NCBI GenBank assembly: GCA_030828385.1
Contig: JAURCS010000003.1
Span: 43,560 to 107,559, forward strand
Reading direction: 5' to 3'
From: Gammaproteobacteria bacterium
Lineage (GTDB): Bacteria > Pseudomonadota > Gammaproteobacteria > Pseudomonadales > Pseudohongiellaceae
Length of the DNA: 64,000 bases
The notes under the pieces are model-generated. The model searched no databases. It was not told the origin of the DNA and saw only the letters and a program-made list of their open reading frames with translations. The translations under genes were made by a program, and so were the position numbers. Below are positions 8,984 to 17,274 of this stretch, in pieces; position 1 is the first letter of the stretch; each line of letters starts with the position of its first letter.

Positions 8984-9009
8984 ACTAGAGATTATATGAC
9001 TAAATTTGA

Positions 9010-9028
9010 CATAAGTCTCAAGTTACAA
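9010..9028. repeat. Copy of a 19-base heptad-type repeat segment
   Basis: The sequence CATAAGTCTCAAGTTACAA occurs here, just upstream of pyrB, and identically at 13297-13315. It consists of 7-base units of the CAAGNNN type that form longer arrays at 14275-14351 and 32529-32605. Confidence 0.55.
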
Positions 9029-9136
9029 AGGGTTTAGATTCACCTTTTGTTATGTTTTCAAAGGATGGCGATGGGCACAGAGCTGCCAGTGAATTACTCG
9101 GCACGATGACTGCTAATACCCGGCATGAGATGGTCT

Positions 9137-10702
9137 TTAAAGGTCGATGTTTTGTACTAAAGTAGCTGACAAAAACGCTTCCAAAGCTGTGATTTCAGAG
9201 AGCAGGCAACGAAAGCCGATGTAGCCATCAGGTCGAATTAAATACATGATAGCTGTATGGTCAATTTTGAAAGTGGTCTGAAAAGCTTCTGAGTCCCTCA
9301 ATATATAATACTGGAGCGATTTAGCATAGGATCTTGCCAGGTCTTCACCTATATCGGCCATTGTCAGGTCTGCACCTGAGAGAAGCAGGGTATATTTTGT
9401 ATTTCCGATAATGCTGAATAATGATTGACCTGTTTCGAGGTCAACATCCGGTGCACGATCACCAATGGTGGGCCCTGGCAAGGGGGCAAGATCTGGAAAT
9501 TGCTCAATATAATCCTTGTAGGTATAGGATATACCCGAGCAACAGCCAACGACCTTTTTCAGAAACTCCGCATCTTCCATTTGCCCGCCACGTTCACTGA
9601 TATCTTTGCCGTGGTCCATAAATATTTCATGTAAGGAGGAGGCTGCCCATATAACCTGCTCGGCTATGGGTCTGCGCTCTGCTTCATAAGTATCGAGCAA
9701 TGAAGGCTTGGCCCGGCCTGATTCCACCAGGCCCAGTTTCCAGCCCAGATTCCAGGCATCCTGAATGCAGCAATTCATCCCCTGACCGCCGGTTGTGGAA
9801 TGCACATGTGCAGAATCACCGACCAGGAAGATTTGCTGGTTTCGATAGGCTTTTGCCAGACGTACCCAGCTTTCCCATTGTGAATGCCAGATTCTTTCGC
9901 CCATGCTGACGCCATCAAAATGCTGGTCCATGAGTTTTTGAATATTTTCTTCAGGTGTAGCATCCGGATCTGCTGATTCGCCCCTGTCACTGACCAGTAA
10001 ACGGTAAAAATCTCCAGGCAATTTGGCCACCATCATGAAATGATCTGTTCCTGCACAGTAGTGAATATGTTCATTGCTGTCCGGGAAATTATTCAGGCGA
10101 ATATCAAGATTCTGCAGTACAGTACCCTGATAATTACTTTCATCCTGCTCCACTTCCAGGCAGCGACGCACCTGGGAATTGATGCCATCACAGGCAATGA
10201 CATATTTCGATCGAATAATTTCTTCTGCGCCGGTTTCAGTATTGCGTACCACTGAAATAACACCGCTGCTGTCTTGCTCAACACTGATGAGCTTCATTCC
10301 CCATTCGGGACTTCGATTGAAATGCTGCTGCCAGTATTCCCGTAGTGCTTGTTCTGTTTCGTCTTGCCGATGCACCAACAGATAGGGATAACGACAATCT
10401 GTGGTAGTAAAATCAATGCCCATTTTCACAACATTACGTTTACCCTCGTTGACGTAGTGCAGGTCATAACCCTTATTTTTAATACCGCGTTGCAGGAAAT
10501 TTTCAGCCAGGTTTTGATCCAATAATTCAAATATTTCCAGCATTCTGGAATGCACGGTTATTGCGCGTGAAGCAAGAGATGGGGCAGGTAAGCGATCAAT
10601 AGTTCGAAAGGAAGCACCATAGCGAGATAATTGCAGAGATAACATGGTGCCAGAGGCACCTGCGCCAACAACAAGAATAGAATTTTCGGATTTTGTTGTC
10701 AT
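9137..10702 (-). CDS. FAD-dependent aromatic-type monooxygenase
   Basis: This 521-residue flavoprotein belongs to the UbiH/PheA/TfdB-like hydroxylase family, which uses NAD(P)H and oxygen to hydroxylate aromatic rings. The N-terminal Rossmann motif VVGAGASGTMLSLQLSRYG (about 12-30) binds FAD, and the second FAD motif is GDSAHVHSTTGGQGMN. A thioredoxin-like C-terminal domain begins near PGPTIGDRAPDVDLETG, as in phenol-hydroxylase-type members. The substrate cannot be told from sequence. It is transcribed away from the Rieske and quinoprotein genes across a 206-base region, so shared regulation is possible. No aromatic ring-cleavage genes are nearby. Confidence 0.8.
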   Translation of the reverse strand: MTTKSENSILVVGAGASGTMLSLQLSRYGASFRTIDRLPAPSLASRAITVHSRMLEIFELLDQNLAENFLQRGIKNKGYDLHYVNEGKRNVVKMGIDFTTTDCRYPYLLVHRQDETEQALREYWQQHFNRSPEWGMKLISVEQDSSGVISVVRNTETGAEEIIRSKYVIACDGINSQVRRCLEVEQDESNYQGTVLQNLDIRLNNFPDSNEHIHYCAGTDHFMMVAKLPGDFYRLLVSDRGESADPDATPEENIQKLMDQHFDGVSMGERIWHSQWESWVRLAKAYRNQQIFLVGDSAHVHSTTGGQGMNCCIQDAWNLGWKLGLVESGRAKPSLLDTYEAERRPIAEQVIWAASSLHEIFMDHGKDISERGGQMEDAEFLKKVVGCCSGISYTYKDYIEQFPDLAPLPGPTIGDRAPDVDLETGQSLFSIIGNTKYTLLLSGADLTMADIGEDLARSYAKSLQYYILRDSEAFQTTFKIDHTAIMYLIRPDGYIGFRCLLSEITALEAFLSATLVQNIDL

Positions 10703-10735
10703 GCTTATTTATATGAAACCCGGCGTTTAATTCGT

Positions 10736-10800
10736 AATGAGAATTTATGTTACCTTAAGCTTTTTTATGTTTATTATGCCAAAACTTAAGGCTTCTCATT
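10736..10800. promoter_or_regulatory. Nested inverted repeats in divergent promoter region
   Basis: Between the monooxygenase and Rieske genes two inverted pairs are nested. AATGAGAA (10736-10743) pairs with TTCTCATT (10793-10800), and CCTTAAG (10753-10759) with CTTAAGG (10785-10791). The spacing on the two sides differs, so this is better read as paired binding half-sites than as one simple hairpin. It is a candidate operator for both genes. Confidence 0.4.
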
Positions 10801-10908
10801 TAATGAATTAATATATGACTAAGAAACCAACTTGTCATATCCTAGCATAACAAATAGATCAATATTTTTGGTACTTGTTTGTACTACGAAACGGTAAGGA
10901 GTAAGTCT

Positions 10909-11514
10909 GTGGGGACTAAACAAAAAAATGAGAGGACATTGCCGCGCCGAGATGTTCTTGGAGGCTTGTGCGTGACTGGACTGGCTGTTCCTGTCGCCAG
11001 TACATCACAGATTCCTGATGAAGCCAGTCTTATACCACCCAAGGAAAATGATGTTCTGGTACATAGCTTTGGTGACGATTCGGGCAAGGTTATACGCATA
11101 GATGAGCTGGCAGCGGATACTAAACAAATTTTTGCCTGGGCCATGGACCCTCTCTCCGGCAATGTACGTAATGGCACCCGCCTGAATCAGGTAGTTCTTA
11201 TCCGGGTAGATGTTTCCCGCATGAGCGAAGCAACGGCAAGCAAGAGTATCAACGGACTGGTTGCTTATTCCGGAGTTTGCAGCCACACCGGCTGCGATGT
11301 AACAGACTGGAATAGCGAATTTCTGCGCTTTCAGTGTCCCTGTCACGAGTCCCAGTTTGACCCGGCAGATGGTGCGCGTGTTGTGGGGGGGCCGGCACCA
11401 TGGCAACTGGCAGCTTTGCCCTTGAAAGAGATTGAAGGCAATGTCGGGGTCGCTGGTGAATTTGAGGGCAGGGTAGGATTTCAGCAACCTGGCTTGTCAC
11501 CTTTTGGAATATAA
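10909..11514 (+). CDS. Rieske [2Fe-2S] protein with Tat signal
   Basis: This is a periplasmic or membrane-anchored electron carrier with one Rieske cluster. I place the start at GTG 10909, because TAAGGAG lies seven bases upstream; a longer frame from TTG 10879 has no ribosome site. The 201-residue product starts with a twin-arginine signal (LPRRDVLGGL then a hydrophobic stretch). CSHTGC and CPCHES supply ligands C124, H126, C143 and H146, with C129 and C145 for the disulfide, the pattern of high-potential bc1-type Rieske proteins. It sits 38 bases before the quinoprotein dehydrogenase, so it may accept or pass on its electrons. It lacks bc1 partners here. Confidence 0.82.
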   Translation: MGTKQKNERTLPRRDVLGGLCVTGLAVPVASTSQIPDEASLIPPKENDVLVHSFGDDSGKVIRIDELAADTKQIFAWAMDPLSGNVRNGTRLNQVVLIRVDVSRMSEATASKSINGLVAYSGVCSHTGCDVTDWNSEFLRFQCPCHESQFDPADGARVVGGPAPWQLAALPLKEIEGNVGVAGEFEGRVGFQQPGLSPFGI

Positions 11515-11552
11515 AAAGACATTTGTTAATTCATTATTAAAGGGGATAGCAC

Positions 11553-13295
11553 ATGAAAACAATAATTAGATTCGCGGGCCTTCTTGTCTTACCTTTTCTG
11601 CTAGCTGGCTGTGAAAGAGCCATACTTGAGAATGTTGCAGATGACAGTAGCAATATGAGTCAGGCCTATATGACGGTCACCGACGCCCGTTTGCAGAATC
11701 CGGAAGCCGAAAACTGGTTAATGTTTCGCCGCACTTACGACGGTTGGGGTTATTCACCGCTGGATGTTATCGATGCTAACAATGTTAGCAATCTTAAGCC
11801 GGTCTGGTCTCTTTCGACAGGCCTGACAGAAGGTCATCAGTCTCCTCCGATCGTCAATAACGGCATTATGTATATTACCACGCCTCTGAATCATGTGCTG
11901 GCTATTGATGCTGCCAGTGGTGACGGGCTATGGGAATACAGTCGCCAAATGCCTTTCGATATCAGTCTGATTCACCCGACTAACCGGGGTGTGGCCTTAT
12001 ATGGAGATAAGCTTTACATGGCGACTTCCGACGCCAGTGTGGTGGCACTGGATGCGATGACCGGAAAACTAGTATGGGAAAAAGCTGTGGCGAATTATCG
12101 TAACGGCTACTACATGACGTTGGCACCTCTGGTAGCCGATGGCAAAATTATGGTGGGTGTTTCTGGTGGTGAACGAGGAATCCGCGGCTTTATTACTGCT
12201 TTGGATGCTGAAAGCGGTGATGAACTTTGGAAAACCTATACGATTCCCGGTCCTGGTGAAATGGGCCATGACACCTGGACTGAAGATGCCTGGCAAACTG
12301 GTGGAGGTTCCGTCTGGGTAACAGGTAATTATGATCCGGAAATGAATCTCACTTTCTGGGGCATTGGTAATGCCGGTCCCTGGGCAGGAGAGGCCCGACC
12401 TGGAGATAATTTATTTGCCAATTCTGTGATTGCCCTTGATCTGGATAGTGGTGAGCTGAAGGGGTATCACCAGTATCACTGGAATGGTTCCTGGGACTGG
12501 GATGAAGTTTCTACACCACTTTTGATGGACGTGAAAAGGGATGGGCGCACTTTCAAGGGCCTTGTGCACCCCGGACGTAATGGTTTTCTGTGGGTACTGG
12601 AGAGAACGCAGGACAGTATTAATTTTGTCGATGCCGAGCCTTTTGTTTATCAAAATGTATTCACTGCTCTTGATTTGGAAACTGGCAGACCTACCTATGA
12701 CGAATCCCATAAACCGGGGCTGGGAAAAAACGCGTCTTATTGTCCATCTCTCTCCGGTGGTAAGAATTGGGTACCAGCTGCTTACAGTCCACAAACTGGC
12801 CTGTTGTATATTCCTGCTAATGACAACTACTGTTCTTCGTGGGAAGGCGTCGAGGCTGAATATCGTCCCGGTCAGGGATTTACCGGCACCGCCAATATAA
12901 GTGCCAGCATTGTCGAAGGTGCAGATCATATCGGTGAAATCCAGGCCTGGAATGTGAATACCGGAGAAGAAGTCTGGACCCGTAAATTTGAATTGGCCAA
13001 TTGGGGGCCGATTCTTGCAACGGGAGGTAACCTGATATTCAGTGGTGGTACGGCGGATCGTTATTTCCGCGCGCATAATGCAAGTACTGGTGAATTACTC
13101 TGGGAACAGCGTTTGAACTCGGGTATTACCGGTGTACCCACAACCTTTGCCGTAGATGGAAAACAGTACATTGCCGTGCAATCAGGCTGGGGTATTGATG
13201 CTGCCGGAATGCAAAGACGTCTGGATGCTCTCCAGGGCAGGAATACCATTGTGCCTCAAGGAGGCGTGCTTTGGGTTTTTGCGCTGGGGGAATAG
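11553..13295 (+). CDS. PQQ-dependent alcohol dehydrogenase-type quinoprotein, lipoprotein
   Basis: This 580-residue eight-bladed propeller of the methanol/ethanol dehydrogenase family should oxidise an alcohol or similar substrate in the periplasm with PQQ and a metal. A lipobox LLAGC (Cys20) ends the signal peptide. Repeated blade motifs such as ALDAMTGKLVWE and ALDAESGDELW are plain. Candidate metal ligands are E207 (GGERG), N273 (GIGNAGPW) and D315, with D317 two residues later in WDWDE. The Asp-x-Asp pattern is that of lanthanide-type enzymes. The usual vicinal Cys-Cys before NRG is absent (IHPTNRG at 140-146). The Rieske gene is upstream; no cytochrome c gene is adjacent. Confidence 0.85.
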   Translation: MKTIIRFAGLLVLPFLLAGCERAILENVADDSSNMSQAYMTVTDARLQNPEAENWLMFRRTYDGWGYSPLDVIDANNVSNLKPVWSLSTGLTEGHQSPPIVNNGIMYITTPLNHVLAIDAASGDGLWEYSRQMPFDISLIHPTNRGVALYGDKLYMATSDASVVALDAMTGKLVWEKAVANYRNGYYMTLAPLVADGKIMVGVSGGERGIRGFITALDAESGDELWKTYTIPGPGEMGHDTWTEDAWQTGGGSVWVTGNYDPEMNLTFWGIGNAGPWAGEARPGDNLFANSVIALDLDSGELKGYHQYHWNGSWDWDEVSTPLLMDVKRDGRTFKGLVHPGRNGFLWVLERTQDSINFVDAEPFVYQNVFTALDLETGRPTYDESHKPGLGKNASYCPSLSGGKNWVPAAYSPQTGLLYIPANDNYCSSWEGVEAEYRPGQGFTGTANISASIVEGADHIGEIQAWNVNTGEEVWTRKFELANWGPILATGGNLIFSGGTADRYFRAHNASTGELLWEQRLNSGITGVPTTFAVDGKQYIAVQSGWGIDAAGMQRRLDALQGRNTIVPQGGVLWVFALGE

Positions 13296-13296
13296 T

Positions 13297-13332
13297 CATA
13301 AGTCTCAAGTTACAAGTGACAAGAGGCAAGCA
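13297..13332. repeat. Short heptad repeat run
   Basis: About five 7-base units (TAAGTCT, CAAGTTA, CAAGTGA, CAAGAGG, CAAGCAA) follow the quinoprotein stop. The first 19 bases are identical to 9010-9028. An inverted version of the same motif (AAGACTTATAACTTG) lies at about 13421-13435 on the other side of a GC-rich core. Confidence 0.6.
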
Positions 13333-13398
13333 ACCACTCTCCTAGGCTTCTTTGGTTTTCTGGTAGTCGGACAAGGACCGCAGGGACGCATCCGACGG

Positions 13399-13415
13399 GG
13401 CGACCTTTGGTCGCC
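13399..13415. terminator. GC-rich hairpin between convergent genes
   Basis: GGCGACC TTT GGTCGCC is a perfect seven-base stem with a three-base loop between the convergent quinoprotein and DUF4159 genes. There is no T-run, so it is at best a weak intrinsic terminator. It may instead be part of a repeat element. Confidence 0.4.
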
Positions 13416-13435
13416 GACTTAAGACTTATAACTTG

Positions 13436-14173
13436 TTAATGCGTAAAGGAATAAATCACGGCATTGGTGCCTAGCCGGAAGGCGTCTGTTGAGGGCAGCA
13501 ATGGCATGGAGCCGTTTTCGTACCAGTCCCAGAAATTGGCCAGATCATTATTATGGCCGGCGAGGATGCCGAGCCGGCCGTGCTTGTCAAACAGGCCGTA
13601 ATAGGTGATGTCACCGCCAGGGACGCTGTCTGCCATGGCCTGTAAATTATCCAGTGGGGTATGGACGCTGAATACCACGTGGTCAATGGCCAGTGGTACA
13701 AAATCATTTTCGGGAAAGGCCCGTTTCACTTGCGAGCGCATCTGTCCCCACTGCACTGGGCCATCAAAATCATCCATTAAAATAAACCCACCGCGCATAA
13801 TAAATTCGCGCAGGTTGACGACTTCCTGATCAGTTAACTCCATTTCTCCCGGCTCGCTGACGTAGGCAAAGGGATAATCAAAGACATCGGGCTCGCCCAG
13901 CTCAATGATGCGATAGGAGTCAATGCTCATGTCTACCAGTGTGGCTCTTTCCAGGAACTCATTCAGGTTCATATCAGAGCTGGGATAATTATGTGACCAG
14001 CCCATATGGCCGATGTAGCCATTAGTACCAAAATGCCAGCGCGCTGCTGTGAATTCTCTGGCGGGAGGGTTGTTTTGCTGAATACGCCAGCCACGTCCTC
14101 CTCCGCCAAACTGTGCCAGGGCAGGTTCAGTAAGCAGCCAGATCAGCATTATCGAACACGCGATATGTTTCAT
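13436..14173 (-). CDS. DUF4159 domain protein, exported
   Basis: This 245-residue protein has a signal peptide (MKHIACSIMLIWLLTEPALAQ) and then a DUF4159-type domain. Features are REFTAARWHFGTNGYIG, a polar block with DMNLNEFLERAT, and the hallmark LREFIMRGGFILMDDFDG near 120-140. The domain has a class I glutamine amidotransferase-like fold in known members, with no proven enzyme activity. In other bacteria DUF4159 proteins often accompany MoxR/von Willebrand-type gene sets, but none is present here. It is convergent with the quinoprotein gene. Confidence 0.75.
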   Translation of the reverse strand: MKHIACSIMLIWLLTEPALAQFGGGGRGWRIQQNNPPAREFTAARWHFGTNGYIGHMGWSHNYPSSDMNLNEFLERATLVDMSIDSYRIIELGEPDVFDYPFAYVSEPGEMELTDQEVVNLREFIMRGGFILMDDFDGPVQWGQMRSQVKRAFPENDFVPLAIDHVVFSVHTPLDNLQAMADSVPGGDITYYGLFDKHGRLGILAGHNNDLANFWDWYENGSMPLLPSTDAFRLGTNAVIYSFTH

Positions 14174-14473
14174 GCTGGTAATTTAAAGGTCCGGATGAAA
14201 GGAGGCAAGAGGTAAGTGATTGGATAAAAGAAAAAGGATAAAGGATAAAGGTGGGCGGTGCAGGGAGGCGGCAGGAGACACGAGACAAGAGGCAAGAGAC
14301 AAGAGACAAGAGGGAAGAGGCTAGAGACAAGGGGCAAGGGGCAAAAGGCAAGAAAGGGGGATAGAAGCGGATTCATGGGGATATTTTTTCTTGTTGGGAT
14401 AATTCCCTTTAATGGCAGGGTGGATTATGGGATGCTTGAATACAGCCATGCGTAATTCAGGAAGTCACAGGCA
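14174..14473. other. Intergenic region carrying a heptad array
   Basis: This 300-base gap lies between two divergent genes and must hold both promoters. Its centre is the 77-base heptad array at 14275-14351, preceded by a looser purine-rich stretch (about 14197-14250). No gene is seen. Confidence 0.6.
14275..14351. repeat. Heptad tandem array, 11 units
   Basis: Eleven consecutive 7-base units follow the pattern GAGACAA with variants (GAGGCAA, GAGGGAA, GGGGCAA and others). Shifted by two bases the unit reads CAAGAGA or CAAGGGG, the same CAAGNNN register as the array at 32529-32605. Units are degenerate rather than identical and there are no spacers, so it is not a CRISPR. It resembles the short tandemly repeated heptamers known from cyanobacterial and other genomes. 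Confidence 0.75.
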
Positions 14474-15919
14474 TTGACCCACCAAAACACCATTTTCTGG
14501 CACGATTATGAGACCTGGGGTAGTAATCCGCGTGAGGATAGACCGTGCCAGTTTGCCGGCATCAGGACAGATGAAGATCTCAATATAGTTGATGACCCGG
14601 TAGAGTTTTATTGTCGTCCGACACCGGACTTCCTGCCTCATCCGGAGGCCTGTGTGGTCACGGGCATCAGCCCGGAAGTCGCCCTTGAAAAAGGGGTGAG
14701 TGAAGCTGAGTTCAGTGCTCTTATCGCCGAACAATTTATGCAGCCCAATACCTGCGTCAGTGGCTATAACAGCATTTGTTTTGATGATGAAGTGACCAGG
14801 CATCTGTTTTATCGGTGTTTTTATGATCCCTATGAGCGGGAATGGAAACACGGGAATTCGCGCTGGGATATTATAGATTTGTTACGCACTACCCATGCTT
14901 TGCGACCGGATTGCATTAATTGGCCACAAAAAGAAGATGGCAGTCCGAGTTTCAAACTGGAAAATCTGACAGCGGCGAATGGTATTGAGCATTCAGGGGC
15001 CCATGATGCCCTGGCGGATGTCATTGCCACCATTGAAATGGCAAAACTGGTGAAAACGCAGCAACCCAGACTGTATGACTGGCTGTATCAGTTAAGAAAG
15101 AAAAACCGGGTCATTCCCTTGCTGGATTTAAAAAGCAGGGACATGCTGTTACATGTGTCGGGTATGTTTCCGGCAAGCCGTGGTTGCCTGGCAGTTATTA
15201 TGCCGCTGCTTATGGATCCAACTAATAGCAATGGCATTATTGTGCTCGATCTGGCACAGGACCCAGGTGAGTGGCTGGACCTGGAGCCAGAGGAAATCAG
15301 GCATCGATTGTTCACTCGCAGTGAGGATCTGGGCGGCCTTGTACGGGTGCCACTAAAAACCATTCATGTTAACAAGTGTCCGTCCATAGCCCCTATGTCG
15401 GTGCTCAGTGATGTCACCCGCAAGCGCTTTTCAATTGATCTGGAGTCCTGTCAGAGACATCGGCAAAAAATTCTGGCCCATCCCTCCATACTGAAAAAGC
15501 TGCTCCAAGTTTTTACTGAAGTTGATTTTGAAGCCACCAGCGATCCTGACTTGATGTTATATAGCGGTGGTTTTTTTAATGACCAGGACAGAAAAATGAT
15601 GAACGAGGTTCGGCTGGCCAGTAGCGATAAACTGTCTGGTCTGAACCTGCCATTTCAGGATCTTCGCCTGCCGGAGATGCTGTTTCGTTACCGGGCACGA
15701 AATTTTACGGAGACCTTGAATAAGGAGGAAACTGCCCGTTGGCAGGGCTGGTGTGCAGAGCAACTGACAAATGGTGCGGGGATGCATGGCCTTTCTGCAA
15801 GTGACTTTTTTGTGCGTCTGAATGAGCTGGTCAGGGAAATGCCTGATAATAAGCTATTGTTTGATTCTCTGGAAAACTACGCCAGAGAGCTATGTAAACG
15901 ACTGGGAGTCAAGGTTTGA
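14474..15919 (+). CDS. sbcB: Exodeoxyribonuclease I
   Basis: ExoI degrades single-stranded DNA from 3' to 5' and acts in recombination and mismatch repair. The 481 residues are the usual length. DEDD exonuclease motifs are visible: HDYETWG with Asp11 and Glu13, GYNSICFDDEVTRH (ExoII), and SGAHDALADVIATIEMAK (ExoIII). The C-terminal half follows the SbcB SH3-like and helical domains (SRGCLAVIMPLL, YRARNFTETL). The start is TTG at 14474 with AGGAAG nine bases upstream. The stop overlaps the start of the Nramp-like gene by four bases, which suggests translational coupling. Confidence 0.93.
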   Translation: MTHQNTIFWHDYETWGSNPREDRPCQFAGIRTDEDLNIVDDPVEFYCRPTPDFLPHPEACVVTGISPEVALEKGVSEAEFSALIAEQFMQPNTCVSGYNSICFDDEVTRHLFYRCFYDPYEREWKHGNSRWDIIDLLRTTHALRPDCINWPQKEDGSPSFKLENLTAANGIEHSGAHDALADVIATIEMAKLVKTQQPRLYDWLYQLRKKNRVIPLLDLKSRDMLLHVSGMFPASRGCLAVIMPLLMDPTNSNGIIVLDLAQDPGEWLDLEPEEIRHRLFTRSEDLGGLVRVPLKTIHVNKCPSIAPMSVLSDVTRKRFSIDLESCQRHRQKILAHPSILKKLLQVFTEVDFEATSDPDLMLYSGGFFNDQDRKMMNEVRLASSDKLSGLNLPFQDLRLPEMLFRYRARNFTETLNKEETARWQGWCAEQLTNGAGMHGLSASDFFVRLNELVREMPDNKLLFDSLENYARELCKRLGVKV

Positions 15920-17142
15920 GCGGGTTTAATATTCTTAAAAAAACAGGACCGGGAATAATCGTGGCAGCCACCGGACTGGGCGCCGGCGATATTGTCGCTG
16001 CCTCGGCAGCTGGCGCACAGGCAGGTACTGTTTTGCTATGGGCGGTAGTCTTTGGCGGTCTGTTGAAATACGGCTTGACCGAAGGAATAGGGCGCTGGCA
16101 ACTGGCCACCGGTACCACCTTGCTGGAAGGATGGATAGAGAAACTGCCGAAATTTTTCAGCTGGTATTTCATGGTCTACATGTTCCTGTGGACCTTCATG
16201 GTAGCGGCGGCCATGATGGCGGCCTGCGGGCTGGCAGCCTACGCCTTCTTTCCCGCATTATCTGTTACCCAGTGGGGGATAATCCATGCATTGCTTGCCC
16301 TGGTCATAGTCTGGTTTGGCGCCTACAAGGTGCTCGAGACAGCAATGAAGTTTTTTATTGGCCTGATGTTTCTTACCGTTCTTTATTGCGCGATAAGGGT
16401 AATGCCGGATATAAGGATTATTGCCAGTGGCATGTTTATTCCCCGCGTACCGGAGTTCGGTATGGCTTATGTGCTAAGTGTGATTGGTGGCGTCGGGGGC
16501 AGCATTACCATCATGAGTTATGGCTACTGGATGCGTGAAGCAGGCTGGAAAGGCAAGGAAATGATGTCTACCATGCGCTGGGATCTTGGCATAGCCTATG
16601 GACTTACAGCGCTGTTTGGTGTTGCCATCATTATCGTTTCTGCCGGTGTTCAACCGGAAGTCGTATCCGGGAATAATATGGCACTTGCGGTAGCCGATCA
16701 GTTGGTTCCGGTGATGGGGGAAACCGGGAAATGGGTATTTCTGTTTGGTTTTTGGGGTGCAGTGTTCAGCTCCATGATAGGTGTCTGGCATGGAGTGCCT
16801 TTTCTTTTTGCGAACTTTTTTATTCACTATCGCAAACATACCCACCTGATAGAAACCCGGGGCAGTATTTCAAAGTCGTGGGCTTATCGAGCCTATCTTG
16901 TTTATCTGGCTATCCTGCCTATGACCCTGCTAAGACTCGAAAGGCCGGTATGGATTGTGATTATTTACACCATTACCGGCGCCTTCTTCATGCCCTTGCT
17001 GGCAGCACTGCTACTGTATATGAATAATAGTAGACTCTGGCTTGAGAGTGCCGCTAATACCTGGGTTAGTAAAAGTCTGCTGATTGCCTGTATGCTAGTG
17101 TTTGGCTATTTGCTGGTAGTGCAGGTACAGGGCCAGTTTTAA
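15916..17142 (+). CDS. Nramp-family transporter with non-canonical metal site
   Basis: This 408-residue protein has about ten to eleven membrane helices and the Nramp hallmark GPGIIVAATGLGAGDIVAAS in helix 1 (11-30), followed by AGAQAGTVLLW. Canonical Nramp proteins have DPGN where this has GAGD (22-25), and the helix 6 MPH motif is replaced (TIMSYGYW). The usual manganese/iron ligands are therefore missing, and the substrate may be another metal or something else. The TTG start at 15916 overlaps the sbcB stop, with GGGAG seven bases upstream. The functional link to sbcB is unclear. Confidence 0.8.
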   Translation: MSGFNILKKTGPGIIVAATGLGAGDIVAASAAGAQAGTVLLWAVVFGGLLKYGLTEGIGRWQLATGTTLLEGWIEKLPKFFSWYFMVYMFLWTFMVAAAMMAACGLAAYAFFPALSVTQWGIIHALLALVIVWFGAYKVLETAMKFFIGLMFLTVLYCAIRVMPDIRIIASGMFIPRVPEFGMAYVLSVIGGVGGSITIMSYGYWMREAGWKGKEMMSTMRWDLGIAYGLTALFGVAIIIVSAGVQPEVVSGNNMALAVADQLVPVMGETGKWVFLFGFWGAVFSSMIGVWHGVPFLFANFFIHYRKHTHLIETRGSISKSWAYRAYLVYLAILPMTLLRLERPVWIVIIYTITGAFFMPLLAALLLYMNNSRLWLESAANTWVSKSLLIACMLVFGYLLVVQVQGQF

Positions 17143-17274
17143 TAGCACGTTATAATAAACAACTGATTCTCAGATCAGGTAAAAAGCGCAGATAATTTTC
17201 CAATTTTGGGGCTATGCCTTTAAAATCACATTGTTTTTAGATAACAAGAATTAATCTCAGGTAAACACCTTTAT

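Noticed and set aside
12411-13076. 221-codon frame antisense to the quinoprotein gene
   Set aside because: It is the reverse shadow of a well-supported gene whose protein motifs are unmistakable.
14275-14351. CRISPR array
   Set aside because: Units are only seven bases, degenerate and without spacers; no cas genes are present.
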